Assembly (NCBI GenBank): GCA_902363625.1
Contig: CABJAS010000002.1
Coordinates: forward strand, 301,819 to 365,818
DNA: 64,000 bases
Reading direction: 5' to 3'
From: Clostridiaceae bacterium
Lineage (GTDB): Bacteria; Bacillota_I; Bacilli_A; Erysipelotrichales; Coprobacillaceae
Of the stretch, positions 30,444 through 38,329 are shown one piece after another. The first letter of the stretch is position 1; the number at the start of each line of letters is the position of its first letter. A program made the position numbers and the translations under genes. The notes under the pieces were generated by a model, which made no database searches, was not told the DNA's origin, and saw only the letters and a list, made by a program, of their open reading frames with translations.

Positions 30444-31331
30444 ATGAACTATTTAGAAAATATCAGTGAGCAAATGCAAATAGATGGCATGATTATTAAT
30501 ATTGAGTGTGATAGTAAAAGCAGTGACCAAATTTTGGAATATTTACAGACATGGAAACAGATCGGTATTGTCACAAGAGAAATATTTCTTTATGATCGCT
30601 TGAAAGTAAAAGAATATCTTAGACTTTTTAGCTGTCTTAATAAGATAAAACAATATCAGGATATTATTGATGTCATGGAACTGCATGAATTAATGAATTT
30701 ACGATGCCACCAGTTAACCCATTCACAGAAAAGAAGAATTGCGATTGCCAGAGAACTGCTGCGTGATCCTAAGATTATGTATATCCAAGAGCCGCTGACT
30801 GATCTTGATGAAACTAGTTTTAATATTATATTAAGATGGACAAATACTTTAAAGCAGCAGATGAAATTGATTACCACTTCTTTATCCTTAAAATCAACCT
30901 TACTTTTACCGGGGAATCCTTATAGTTTATTTCAAGGACAGCTGCAAAAAATCTATACAGATGATTATTTTGACCTGCTGCGTCAGGAACCGATGGTTTA
31001 CACTAAAATTAGTGCTAAAGTTGAAAATAAAGTATTTTTATTCGATCCGGAGGATATCAGCTATATTGAAGCACAAAATTCCAAAACGATTATTTGTGTG
31101 CGTGACAGTATGTTTCCTTGTCAGTATACGTTAGATGAATTGGAGGTAAAATTAAAGCGATTCGGATTTTATCGCTGTCATCGCTCCTATCTAGTCAATA
31201 TGCAGAAAGTCGAAGAAGTGAAGAAATGGACAAAGAACTCATATTCGCTTAAATTGAAAAATATGGAAGATAAACATGTTCCTTTATCTAAAGGAAGAAT
31301 TGATAAATTAAAGGAGCTCTATGATTTTTAG
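30444..31331 (+). CDS. Degenerate ABC-ATPase domain fused to a LytTR DNA-binding domain (transcriptional regulator)
   Basis: 295 residues. Residues 1-185 are a worn ABC ATPase: the signature is reduced to LTHSQKRRIAIARELL, the Walker B is IMYIQEP where the usual Asp before Glu-Pro is Gln, and no Walker A loop is present, so ATP hydrolysis is not expected. Residues about 200-295 are a LytTR domain (ISYIEAQNSKTIICVRD ... FYRCHRSYLVNMQKV ... LKNMEDKHVPLSKG). This architecture is known in Bacillota beside ABC-2 exporters. The next two genes are such an exporter, so local regulation is likely. Start ATG has AGAGGG 8 bases upstream. Confidence 0.85.
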   Translation: MNYLENISEQMQIDGMIINIECDSKSSDQILEYLQTWKQIGIVTREIFLYDRLKVKEYLRLFSCLNKIKQYQDIIDVMELHELMNLRCHQLTHSQKRRIAIARELLRDPKIMYIQEPLTDLDETSFNIILRWTNTLKQQMKLITTSLSLKSTLLLPGNPYSLFQGQLQKIYTDDYFDLLRQEPMVYTKISAKVENKVFLFDPEDISYIEAQNSKTIICVRDSMFPCQYTLDELEVKLKRFGFYRCHRSYLVNMQKVEEVKKWTKNSYSLKLKNMEDKHVPLSKGRIDKLKELYDF

Positions 31332-31363
31332 GGCTCCTTTCAGCTGTTTCCAGGCTCCATTCG

Positions 31364-31375
31364 ACTAAAATTAGT
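31364..31375. promoter_or_regulatory. Candidate LytTR-regulator site before the ABC exporter
   Basis: ACTAA-AA-TTAGT, a short inverted repeat in the 93-bp gap ahead of the exporter genes, just upstream of the AT-rich TAAAATAGTATAAA (-10 candidates at 31378-31391). Position suits a regulator of the downstream operon; there is no direct proof. Confidence 0.3.
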
Positions 31376-31424
31376 GGTAAAATAGTATAAAAGTGTGTAA
31401 GATGATTTAAACAGGGGGGATATT

Positions 31425-32267
31425 ATGAAAAATGAATTAATCATGAAAGATGTCAGTATATCTTTTGATGGAAAAAAGGCATTGGATCAATTAAGCTTTG
31501 AAGTTTATGAAAATGAAATTTTTGGTTTCTTAGGTCCCAGTGGTGCCGGTAAAACAACGACAATCAAACTATTGACAAAGCAATTAAAAGCTGACAGCGG
31601 TATGATTGAATTGTTTGGTGAAGAGATCGATTACGTATCACAGGACACATTTGAAAAAATAGGAATATTAAGTGACAACAGCGGTGCCTATGAACGTTTT
31701 AGCTTATATGACAATATTAAATTCTTTGCAGACATCCGCAGAGTGGATCATGCACGAATCGATGAATTATTAAAGCGTGTTGGGCTTTATGAAGACCGTA
31801 ATAAAAAGATGAAAAGTTTATCAAGAGGGATGACTCAAAGAGCGTTGATCGTTCAGGCAGTTTTGCATAAACCGAAATTGTTATTCTTGGATGAACCAAC
31901 AGCAGCTTTAGATCCTTCAACAACAAAAGAGATTCATCAAATGCTGTTAGAATTAAACAGAGAAGGAACAACGATTTTCTTGACTACACACCGAATGGAA
32001 GAAGCAGATCAATTATGTGATCGTATTGCCTTCTTAAACAAAGGACATGTAATCGAATCCGGTAGTCCGGAAGATTTAAAAGTGAAATACGCTAAAGATA
32101 AAATGGTTGCAGTATTTAAAGAAAACGGTAAAGTAGAATTAGATAAGTCATCTGAAGCATTGCTTAAATTAGCCGAGCTTTCAAAAAATGATGAATTGAT
32201 CACCTTGCATACAATCGAACCAACGATTGAAGATATTTTCTTAGAATTAACAAAGGAGGCAGCATAA
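31425..32267 (+). CDS. ABC-2-type exporter, ATP-binding subunit
   Basis: 280 residues with all catalytic elements: Walker A GPSGAGKTT (about 38-46), signature LSRGMTQR, Walker B LLFLDEPT, switch His in FLTTHRMEEAD. The C-terminal extension of about 70 residues is typical of drug/lantibiotic-type exporters (CcmA/BcrA group). Its stop codon overlaps the ATG of the permease. It follows the LytTR fusion regulator. Substrate unknown; self-protection or peptide/drug efflux is inference from the family. Confidence 0.92.
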   Translation: MKNELIMKDVSISFDGKKALDQLSFEVYENEIFGFLGPSGAGKTTTIKLLTKQLKADSGMIELFGEEIDYVSQDTFEKIGILSDNSGAYERFSLYDNIKFFADIRRVDHARIDELLKRVGLYEDRNKKMKSLSRGMTQRALIVQAVLHKPKLLFLDEPTAALDPSTTKEIHQMLLELNREGTTIFLTTHRMEEADQLCDRIAFLNKGHVIESGSPEDLKVKYAKDKMVAVFKENGKVELDKSSEALLKLAELSKNDELITLHTIEPTIEDIFLELTKEAA

Positions 32268-32983
32268 TGAAAATCGCCGGATATAAAATAAAAGCGTTAT
32301 TTATTAAAGATATTAAAAACTTGTTTCGTAATCCAAATGTAGCTTTCATGCTGTTGCTGCCAATCGCTTTTGCTTTCCTTTATACCCATATTATGGAAAT
32401 GCCTGATGAAGCGGGAATGTATGTTTTTAACTTATGTACTATCTTAAATATGGGAGTTGTCCCTATTTCAATAGTAGCAATGAGCATTGCAGAAGAAAAA
32501 GAAAAAAACACCTTGCGTACATTGATGCTTTCTAATGTATCAGCAGTTGAATTCATGACAGCAAAATTGGTGCTAGGAATCGTTATGTTCTTAGGTGTTA
32601 ATGTATTAGTTTATTTTATTTGCGGAGTAGATATTGCATTATTCCCATGGACCATGTTTGTGATCTTTGTTACATCATTATCTGCTTTAATGTTTGGAGC
32701 AGTGATCGGTTTGATTTCAAAGGATCAGATGGCAACAGGATATTATTCAACCCCAGTCATGCTGTTATTTATGGCTCCTATTTTTGGAATGATGTCAGAA
32801 TCCATCAGCAAGGTTACACAGTTTATTCCAACCCAGTCAATGATGTGGCTGCAAAGCATTGAAAGTGCTGGGGATTTAGTGACCGGAAAAGGCTTGTTTT
32901 CCATTGCGGTTATTGCAGCATGGATGATTATTTCACTTGTCGTATTTAAATTTGTCTATAAAAAGAATAGTTTGGACAATTAA
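32267..32983 (+). CDS. ABC-2-type exporter, permease subunit
   Basis: 238 residues with six predicted membrane helices (about 25-42, 50-72, 98-120, 125-150, 160-178, 212-232) and the amphipathic N-terminal KDIKNLFRNPNVAFMLLLP typical of ABC-2 permeases. The cytoplasmic loop EEKEKNTLRTLMLSNVSAVE is the characteristic coupling segment. It overlaps the ATPase gene by one base (TAATG), so the two are translated together and form a 2+2 exporter. Confidence 0.9.
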   Translation: MKIAGYKIKALFIKDIKNLFRNPNVAFMLLLPIAFAFLYTHIMEMPDEAGMYVFNLCTILNMGVVPISIVAMSIAEEKEKNTLRTLMLSNVSAVEFMTAKLVLGIVMFLGVNVLVYFICGVDIALFPWTMFVIFVTSLSALMFGAVIGLISKDQMATGYYSTPVMLLFMAPIFGMMSESISKVTQFIPTQSMMWLQSIESAGDLVTGKGLFSIAVIAAWMIISLVVFKFVYKKNSLDN

Positions 32984-33000
32984 TCGAATATCGCTATAAT
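32972..33000 (+). promoter_or_regulatory. Promoter candidate before the orphan membrane protein
   Basis: TTGGAC (32972-32977), 17-bp spacer, TATAAT (32995-33000), overlapping the last codons of the permease gene. Confidence 0.5.
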
Positions 33001-33041
33001 AAAGGTTAGGAGATGAAGCTATGCATTCGACTAACCTTTTT
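33001..33041 (+). terminator. Hairpin enclosing a start codon
   Basis: AAAGGTTAG (33001-33009) pairs with CTAACCTTT (33031-33039) followed by TT. The AGGAGA ribosome site and ATG (33021) of the next gene lie at the base and in the loop of the hairpin, so it could both end the exporter transcript and hinder translation from read-through mRNA. Confidence 0.5.
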
Positions 33042-33899
33042 AAATATATTTTTTATACTTTTATTGTGTCTGTATGGATTACCTGTCTTTATTTTTGCAC
33101 TTCTTTAATAGTGAATGGCACTATTGAAAATTATAATAAAGCGGCATGGTATTATCATTATAATCAGGTTGATATTGAACCTACTGCAAATATTGAGGAT
33201 TTAAAACAACAGTATACGTCAATGATCGGCTATCAAGATGAACGCCTGTTTCATTTAGAAGATCATGAAATTTCTGTATATCAGCTTATTTCGGCTATTG
33301 AGTTAGAAAGCGGAACGATGCCAAAGACAGAGAATGAGGTCATTATTTCTCGGGAAATAGCCGATTATTTGATCCCTCTTTATCAATTAGAGAGTGATCG
33401 GGATCTTTTTGGCAGAGACTTTTTTGATTATCGTATCTGCGGTATTACGAGTGTTCAGATGCAAAAGGAATGGGTCATTTATATAAAAGAAATTCCTGCA
33501 TCATCAACGCATCGCCTATTATTTTCACCATCAACGGATATGGAGACTTTGCATGAACAATCAGGCTTTACCCTAAATCAACATGACCAAGTGATTGGCT
33601 ATATGCAAAAAATAATGAAAGCTTTAGACCTTTTTGCGATTGTCAGCTTATTTTGTTTGGGTGTGGATCTATTGCTAAGTAAATTAAGTCATTTTAATAT
33701 GCTTCAGACATTTATATTAAACTGCTTAGGCATTATATTAAGTATTGGCATTATCTGTTTAAGTGATGGCGCTTTGAATCAATGGCTGAGTGCAGTTCCT
33801 TATCTGCAATTACAAAGGCAATGGATGTATTTGATTGTACCAAGTGTGTTTATTCTGATTCTTAATCTGGGAATTAAGAAAATAAAGTTTTTTAACTAA
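33021..33899 (+). CDS. Orphan FtsX/MacB-like membrane protein
   Basis: 292 residues: N-terminal helix (7-29), an extracytoplasmic domain (about 30-190) with the phrase MPKTENEVIISREIADYL typical of MacB-type periplasmic domains, then three helices (about 200-220, 228-248, 268-287). It looks like one half of an FtsX-type permease but has no ATPase partner next to it. It lies 38 bases after the ABC-2 permease gene, with its own promoter candidate and a hairpin around its start codon. Function unknown. Confidence 0.7.
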   Translation: MHSTNLFKYIFYTFIVSVWITCLYFCTSLIVNGTIENYNKAAWYYHYNQVDIEPTANIEDLKQQYTSMIGYQDERLFHLEDHEISVYQLISAIELESGTMPKTENEVIISREIADYLIPLYQLESDRDLFGRDFFDYRICGITSVQMQKEWVIYIKEIPASSTHRLLFSPSTDMETLHEQSGFTLNQHDQVIGYMQKIMKALDLFAIVSLFCLGVDLLLSKLSHFNMLQTFILNCLGIILSIGIICLSDGALNQWLSAVPYLQLQRQWMYLIVPSVFILILNLGIKKIKFFN

Positions 33900-33904
33900 C
33901 TTCA

Positions 33905-33933
33905 TTGACAAAAAATAGTTTACGTTCTATTAT
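33905..33933 (+). promoter_or_regulatory. trpS promoter
   Basis: TTGACA (33905-33910), 17-bp spacer, TATTAT (33928-33933). Transcription would start near 33940, at the beginning of the T-box leader. Confidence 0.8.
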
Positions 33934-33939
33934 TTTAAT

Positions 33940-34165
33940 AACAAAAAAATTCGCTTAATTAGGAAGAGTAGCTTGAAAGTAAGATCATAGAGAGTAAGTG
34001 GCTGGTGGAAACTTATATCAATGTTCAAGGGAATGGGCCTGATGAGAAGCAAAACGAAAGGAAACGAGTAGTGGCGCCGCAATTCCTGCGTTATTGGAAG
34101 CAGACATGATGGTGTTTGAATAGGTGGCGGATCAGTTTTTGTCCTATTGGGCAGAAACTTTTTTT
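33940..34165 (+). ncRNA. T-box riboswitch, tryptophan specific, of trpS
   Basis: A Stem I with an AGTA specifier-loop strand (AGAGTAG), paired CTTGAA/TTCAAG, and specifier GAA-TGG with UGG = Trp codon at 34034-34036. The T-box AGTGGCGCCGC is at 34070-34080. The terminator partner CGCCGC-A-ATTC (34075-34085) pairs with GAAT-AG-GTGGCG (34118-34129), then GTTTTTG. A second strong hairpin follows: 34134-34144 with 34149-34159 (11 bp, two G-U) and seven T residues. Uncharged tRNA-Trp is expected to promote read-through. Confidence 0.92.
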
Positions 34166-34184
34166 GTTAGAAAGAGGGAAAATT

Positions 34185-35264
34185 ATGAAAAAAATCATTT
34201 TAACAGGAGATCGACCAACCGGTCGCCTACATTTAGGGCATTTTGTTGGCTCTTTAAGAAGACGTGTAGAATTACAGAATTCAGGAGAGTTTGATGAAAT
34301 TTATATTATGATTGCCGATTCACAGGCATTAACAGATAATGCGGATAACCCTGAAAAAATCAGAAGAAGCATTTTAGAAGTAGCGTTAGATTATTTATCT
34401 GTAGGGTTAGATCCAAATATTACCACAATGTTTATTCAGTCACAGATTCCGGCTTTATATGAATTAACTGCTTATTATTTGAATTTGGTAACGGTGGCGA
34501 GATTACAGCGTAATCCAACGATTAAAGAAGAAATTAAGCAAAGAGGATTTGAGACAAGCATTCCGGCGGGCTTTTTAAATTATCCGGTATCTCAAGCTGC
34601 TGATATCACAGCGTTTGAAGCAACCTGTGTTCCGGTTGGTGAAGACCAGATGCCAATGATCGAACAAACTCGTGAGGTTGTACGCAGCTTTAATCATATT
34701 TATGGGGATGTTTTAGTGGAACCGGAAGGCTTGTTATCGGATAATGAGGTCTGCTTGCGACTGCCTGGCATTGATGGGAAAGCAAAGATGTCAAAATCTT
34801 TAGGAAACGGTATTTATTTATCAGATACACCTGAAGAAGTAAAGAAAAAAGTGATGAGTATGTATACTGATCCTAATCATTTAAAAGTAGAAGATCCGGG
34901 TAGTGTCGAAGGAAATACGGTGTTTATTTATTTAGATGCCTTCTGTAAAGATGAATATTTTGAAAAATATCTGCCTGAATACAAAAACTTAGATGAATTA
35001 AAAGCCCATTATCAGCGAGGTGGTTTAGGAGATGTCAAGATTAAGCGTTTCTTAAACAATGTCTTAGAGGAACTTTTAACCCCGATTCGCGAAAGAAGAA
35101 AAGAACTGGAAAAAGATATTGATGGTGTGATGAAGGTCTTGCAGGATGGCTGTGATAAAGCAAATATTAAAGCGAATGCTACTTTAAAGAAAGCAAAAGA
35201 TGCGATGAAGATCAATTATTTTGATGATCAAGAACATAATATTAAAGATTATTTTCAAGAATAA
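34185..35264 (+). CDS. trpS: Tryptophanyl-tRNA synthetase
   Basis: 359 residues from the ATG at 34185, with GAGGGAAAATT upstream. A longer in-frame start at 34116 lies inside the T-box terminator and is rejected. Class I signatures are intact: [17 protein letters not shown] (HIGH box HLGH) at the N-terminus and KMSKS with [16 protein letters not shown]. The enzyme charges tRNA-Trp in the cytoplasm. It is a single-gene unit between the T-box leader and a terminator, and expression should follow tryptophan starvation through uncharged tRNA. Confidence 0.97.
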   Translation: MKKIILTGDRPTGRLHLGHFVGSLRRRVELQNSGEFDEIYIMIADSQALTDNADNPEKIRRSILEVALDYLSVGLDPNITTMFIQSQIPALYELTAYYLNLVTVARLQRNPTIKEEIKQRGFETSIPAGFLNYPVSQAADITAFEATCVPVGEDQMPMIEQTREVVRSFNHIYGDVLVEPEGLLSDNEVCLRLPGIDGKAKMSKSLGNGIYLSDTPEEVKKKVMSMYTDPNHLKVEDPGSVEGNTVFIYLDAFCKDEYFEKYLPEYKNLDELKAHYQRGGLGDVKIKRFLNNVLEELLTPIRERRKELEKDIDGVMKVLQDGCDKANIKANATLKKAKDAMKINYFDDQEHNIKDYFQE

Positions 35265-35270
35265 GAAAAG

Positions 35271-35294
35271 AGCCGGTGATGAATTCACCGGTTT
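35271..35294. terminator. Terminator shared by trpS and iadA
   Basis: CCGGTGA (35273-35279) pairs with TCACCGG (35285-35291), flanked by A-rich and T-rich tails, between convergent genes. Confidence 0.85.
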
Positions 35295-36411
35295 ATTCGT
35301 ATGTTCCTTTTATTAAAAGCTGTTTATTTTGAACGTGAAGAACGCCTTTAATCATCACATCTTCGATATCATTATTTTCATCTAATAGAATAAGGTCGGC
35401 GTCTTTATTAAGCTCAATCTGTCCTTTGTTTAGATTTAACCCTTTTGCTGCATTTACTGTGAAGAAGGGTAATGCTTCTTCAATCGTAAATCCTGTAGTC
35501 AGCATATATTGAAATTCTTTGAATAGACACTCAACACTGGATACGCCTATTTTTATCAGCTGTCCGTTTTGATCATAATGTGACCAACTGCCTTGTCCGT
35601 CAGAGCTAATCGTTATGCGGGATAATGGAAGCTGACGTGTTTTAGCTTCTATTATGGCATGAGTCGGCTGATGGTCAGGGCTTGCTGTCATGTCAATATA
35701 TCCGCCCAGCTTTAACAGCTGATAAGCATCTTCTAATAAATGAGCGTTTCTTGTCACGTGCGTAGGACGAAACAGCGTGATAGGGATATCGGTTTTTTCT
35801 AAGGCTTCAAACACTAGGCTTAATCCTTGCTTTTCATCGCCCATATGTAAAGTCAAAATGCCGGGCTTGCCGCTTAACAAGGCACTGACGCGTACGTCGC
35901 TGGCTAAACGAATCAATTCCTGAGCAGTGACATGACTGGAACGATGATCTGAAAGAGCCAACTTACAGCCAACGACTTCATCAATAAATTGAACATCTTT
36001 CTTAATATCTCCGGTAATTGTAATGGGAGGATATTGATAAGATCCACTGATAATCAGACAATTTAATCCTTCTTCTTTAAGTGCTTTGGCTTTAGACAAC
36101 AGATTTTCAACATCGCGGCTGATACCATCCGTTCCTAAAAGTCCCAACACGGTAGTAATCCCCGCAGTCGTTAATTTAGAAAGGGTAATTTCCGGTGCTT
36201 TTGTTTTGAAGCTTCCTTCTCCCCCTCCTCCGGTAATATGTACATGCTGGTCGATAAATCCGGGAATCAGTTTTTTATGTGTCCCATCAATTCTCTCAAA
36301 TAAATCACTATCAATGTTATCTTCAATCATTTCAATTTTATCACTGACTAAGACATCCTTTTTACCTAAATAGGTAGGGGAATAGACTTCTATATTTTTA
36401 ATCAAATACAT
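35293..36411 (-). CDS. iadA: Beta-aspartyl (isoaspartyl) dipeptidase
   Basis: 372 residues from the ATG at 36411 (MYLIKN), chosen for GGAGG 7 bases upstream. It is an amidohydrolase-fold metalloenzyme that cleaves isoaspartyl dipeptides from damaged proteins. Signatures: GFIDQHVHITGGGGEGSF (metal His pair, about residues 55-72), TLHMGDEKQG, FRPTHVTRN, and the catalytic Asp in TISSDGQGS; the C-terminal NAAKGLNL closes the barrel. It lies 34 bases downstream of the ABC-F gene and is probably co-transcribed with it; the intervening hairpin covers the ribosome site. Confidence 0.92.
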   Translation of the reverse strand: MYLIKNIEVYSPTYLGKKDVLVSDKIEMIEDNIDSDLFERIDGTHKKLIPGFIDQHVHITGGGGEGSFKTKAPEITLSKLTTAGITTVLGLLGTDGISRDVENLLSKAKALKEEGLNCLIISGSYQYPPITITGDIKKDVQFIDEVVGCKLALSDHRSSHVTAQELIRLASDVRVSALLSGKPGILTLHMGDEKQGLSLVFEALEKTDIPITLFRPTHVTRNAHLLEDAYQLLKLGGYIDMTASPDHQPTHAIIEAKTRQLPLSRITISSDGQGSWSHYDQNGQLIKIGVSSVECLFKEFQYMLTTGFTIEEALPFFTVNAAKGLNLNKGQIELNKDADLILLDENNDIEDVMIKGVLHVQNKQLLIKGTYE

Positions 36412-36414
36412 AAA

Positions 36415-36435
36415 AATACCTCCGTTAGAGGTATT
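36415..36435 (-). promoter_or_regulatory. Hairpin covering the iadA ribosome binding site
   Basis: On the minus strand AATACCTC-TAACG-GAGGTATT is a perfect 8-bp stem with a 5-nt loop. The GAGG Shine-Dalgarno is in the 3' arm, and TTT ATG follows. It could lower translation of iadA or act as a weak terminator. Confidence 0.6.
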
Positions 36436-36445
36436 ATAAAACAAA

Positions 36446-37918
36446 TTATCCTAATTGAATACGCTTGGTCGCTATTTTATCTGTAAATGCAGCGTCATGT
36501 TCAACAAAGATCATAGTCGGCTGATATTCTAAGATGAGATTTTCGATCTGAATACGAGATAAAACATCGATATAATTGAGTGGTTCATCCCAAATATATA
36601 AGTGTGCCTGTTGAGCGAGACTGCCGGCAATAAGCACTTTTTTCTTTTGACCGGCACTAAATTCTTCAATATTCTTTTCAAATTGAATTCTTGAAAAGTC
36701 CAATTTTCTTAGAATCGCTTTAAATAAACTTTCATCAATCCCGGCATTTAAGGCATAATCTTTTAAATTACCTTTTAAAAAAGCAGTATCTTGTGACACA
36801 TAAGAAATCTTTAATTGATTCTTAATGACGATAGTGCCTGAATGCGGAATATCCTGCCCTAATAGTAATTTAATGATACTTGATTTTCCACTGCCGTTTT
36901 TACCAATCAACGCAATTCTTTCTCCAACGCAAACATTAAAGCTGAGATTTTGGATAATCGGACGATCATAGGCAATGTTTAAATGATCGACATACAGCAT
37001 CTGACTGCTGTGAAACTTTAATGGATGGATAGCAAGGGACTCCGCTTCCTCAATATTTTTAAGCAGTTTCTCTTTTTCGTTTAACTGGTCGCTTCGTCTT
37101 TTCTCCAGTGTCTTTGAGCGTTTCATCATTTTAGCGGATTTATGTCCAATGAAGCCGCGATCAGGTCTTAACCCGGAGATACGCTGTCCTTTTTTTGTGC
37201 TTTCTACTGCGTCTGACCATTGAGATGTGCGTTTGGCAGCTTCATTCAAGCGCTTAATATCTTTCTTTAAGCGCTGATTCTCATCTAGTTCATACTGATC
37301 TTGATAGTCTTTATTTTGTTTCCAAGTGCTGTAATTTCCTTTTTGGACTTCAATATTGGCTTTGTTGATGGATAACACATGATCGATGCAGCCATCTAAA
37401 AAGGTACGATCATGACTGATTAAGATAAAGCCATTCTTTTTGTTTAAATAATCACTGACAATCTTACGTCCATTCCTATCTAAATGATTGGTTGGTTCAT
37501 CAATTAATAAAAAGTGATGCTCCTTTAAAAATAAGATAGCGAGCATTATTTTAGTCTGTTCCCCTTTTGATAATGTGTAAAACATCTGATACAGGGTTTC
37601 ATCAGGAATTTCCAGTAATGAAAATTCTTTGTAGATCTGCCATTGTTCAATACTTGGAAGCATCTCTTCAATAATATTGATGGTTAAATCATCTTTTATA
37701 GAAAAAGGAAAATAATCAAATTCGATATCTGCACTGATTGCTCCTTTATATTCATATTCTCCCATCAATAGCTTTAAAAAGGTTGTTTTTCCTCTCCCGT
37801 TTCTGCCGATAAAACCAAGTTTCCAATTTGTATCAATCTGAAAGCTTACATCTTGAAAAATATCGTCAAATGAAGAATCATAGGAAAATGTTAATTGGGA
37901 TATATTTATTAATGCCAT
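36446..37918 (-). CDS. ABC-F ribosomal protection protein, Lsa-like
   Basis: 490 residues, two ABC domains in one chain and no membrane helices. Domain 1: GFIGRNGRGKTT, LSKGEQTK, LLIDEPTNHLD. Linker about residues 190-300, rich in Lys/Arg (the P-site-reaching arm of ABC-F proteins). Domain 2: ALIGKNGSGKSS, FSAGQKKK, YIWDEPLNYIDV, switch His in FVEHDAAF. The opening LINISQLTFSYDSSFDDIF and the WDEPLNYID motif place it with Lsa/Vga-type proteins, which free ribosomes from lincosamides, streptogramin A and pleuromutilins. The exact drug range cannot be read from sequence. It is controlled by the attenuator upstream; AAGGAGG precedes the ATG. Confidence 0.92.
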   Translation of the reverse strand: MALINISQLTFSYDSSFDDIFQDVSFQIDTNWKLGFIGRNGRGKTTFLKLLMGEYEYKGAISADIEFDYFPFSIKDDLTINIIEEMLPSIEQWQIYKEFSLLEIPDETLYQMFYTLSKGEQTKIMLAILFLKEHHFLLIDEPTNHLDRNGRKIVSDYLNKKNGFILISHDRTFLDGCIDHVLSINKANIEVQKGNYSTWKQNKDYQDQYELDENQRLKKDIKRLNEAAKRTSQWSDAVESTKKGQRISGLRPDRGFIGHKSAKMMKRSKTLEKRRSDQLNEKEKLLKNIEEAESLAIHPLKFHSSQMLYVDHLNIAYDRPIIQNLSFNVCVGERIALIGKNGSGKSSIIKLLLGQDIPHSGTIVIKNQLKISYVSQDTAFLKGNLKDYALNAGIDESLFKAILRKLDFSRIQFEKNIEEFSAGQKKKVLIAGSLAQQAHLYIWDEPLNYIDVLSRIQIENLILEYQPTMIFVEHDAAFTDKIATKRIQLG

Positions 37919-37938
37919 AAGTGGTCCTCCTTATAATC

Positions 37939-38090
37939 AAAAAAGATTGCAAGAAATTACAATCTTTTTTAGCATAATAAAAAGAAGATATATAATTTCT
38001 TGCTTGGACACACTGAAAATTGCCATTATTTGGCCTCGTGCATCCTATTTTTTAGCAAGAAATTTTATACATCTTCTCATCCCCTTTGTT
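37939..38090 (-). promoter_or_regulatory. Ribosome-mediated transcription attenuator of the ABC-F gene
   Basis: On the minus-strand transcript three segments compete. Segment 1 (38055-38076, inside the leader ORF) pairs with segment 2 (37984-38003; GCAAGAAATTATATATCTTC) over about 20 bp with a 2-nt bulge. Segment 3 (37939-37970) is a terminator: AAAAAAGATTG, loop TAATTTCTTG, CAATCTTTTTT. Segment 2 is also complementary to the terminator loop and base (TAATTTCTTGC, 37949-37959). A ribosome stalled on the leader would free segment 2 to break the terminator. This matches the known logic of ABC-F and erm attenuators. Confidence 0.85.
38052..38072 (-). CDS. Attenuator leader peptide MYKISC
   Basis: A six-codon ORF ending at TAA (38052-38054). 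AAAGGGG lies 8 bases before its ATG (38070-38072) and about 10 bases after the predicted transcript start. It overlaps segment 1 of the attenuator. A longer alternative start (38080, MRRCIKFLAKK, ending at 38045) has its GGGG directly touching ATG and is less likely. Confidence 0.65.
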   Translation of the reverse strand: MYKISC

Positions 38091-38096
38091 ACTTTA

Positions 38097-38125
38097 AATA
38101 TAGGCTATTTTTAACTTTTTAGCAA
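38097..38125 (-). promoter_or_regulatory. Promoter of the ABC-F attenuator
   Basis: On the minus strand TTGCTA (38120-38125), 17-bp spacer, TATATT (38097-38102). The start near 38090 gives a leader of about 170 nt. Confidence 0.75.
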
Positions 38126-38205
38126 CCCTATTTATTCATTTTTTCTATTATAAAATAGCATAGCTGTTTAACATTTGGAGTTGCCAAACAAAAACGAATA
38201 AAGCT

Positions 38206-38322
38206 CTAGCGTTTTGCTCCGTATGGGGGAAAGTTGTCACGATGATTCTTTGCGATTTCTTTATCATATGCAAACTCAACTAAATCGGTAATATCAGCAT
38301 AATTCCACTCTATAAGTTCCAT
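38206..38322 (-). pseudogene. GNAT N-acetyltransferase N-terminal remnant
   Basis: A 38-residue frame begins 7 bases past the HisRS-like stop. EWNYADITDLVEFAYDKE and IAKNHRDNFPPYG resemble the first part of GNAT enzymes of the type with ...A.N..IA.NLRD.FPYPYT. The frame ends at TAG 38206-38208, and nothing acetyltransferase-like follows before the ABC-F promoter. It is best read as a decayed gene, cut down where the ABC-F unit begins. Confidence 0.5.
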
Positions 38323-38329
38323 TTTTCTT

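Noticed and set aside
34116-34184. 23-codon N-terminal extension of trpS
   Set aside because: It lies in the T-box terminator hairpins and has no ribosome site; the synthetase motif starts right after the ATG at 34185.
38045-38080. 11-residue alternative leader peptide MRRCIKFLAKK
   Set aside because: Its GGGG touches the start codon; the overlapping MYKISC frame has proper spacing. Not fully excluded.
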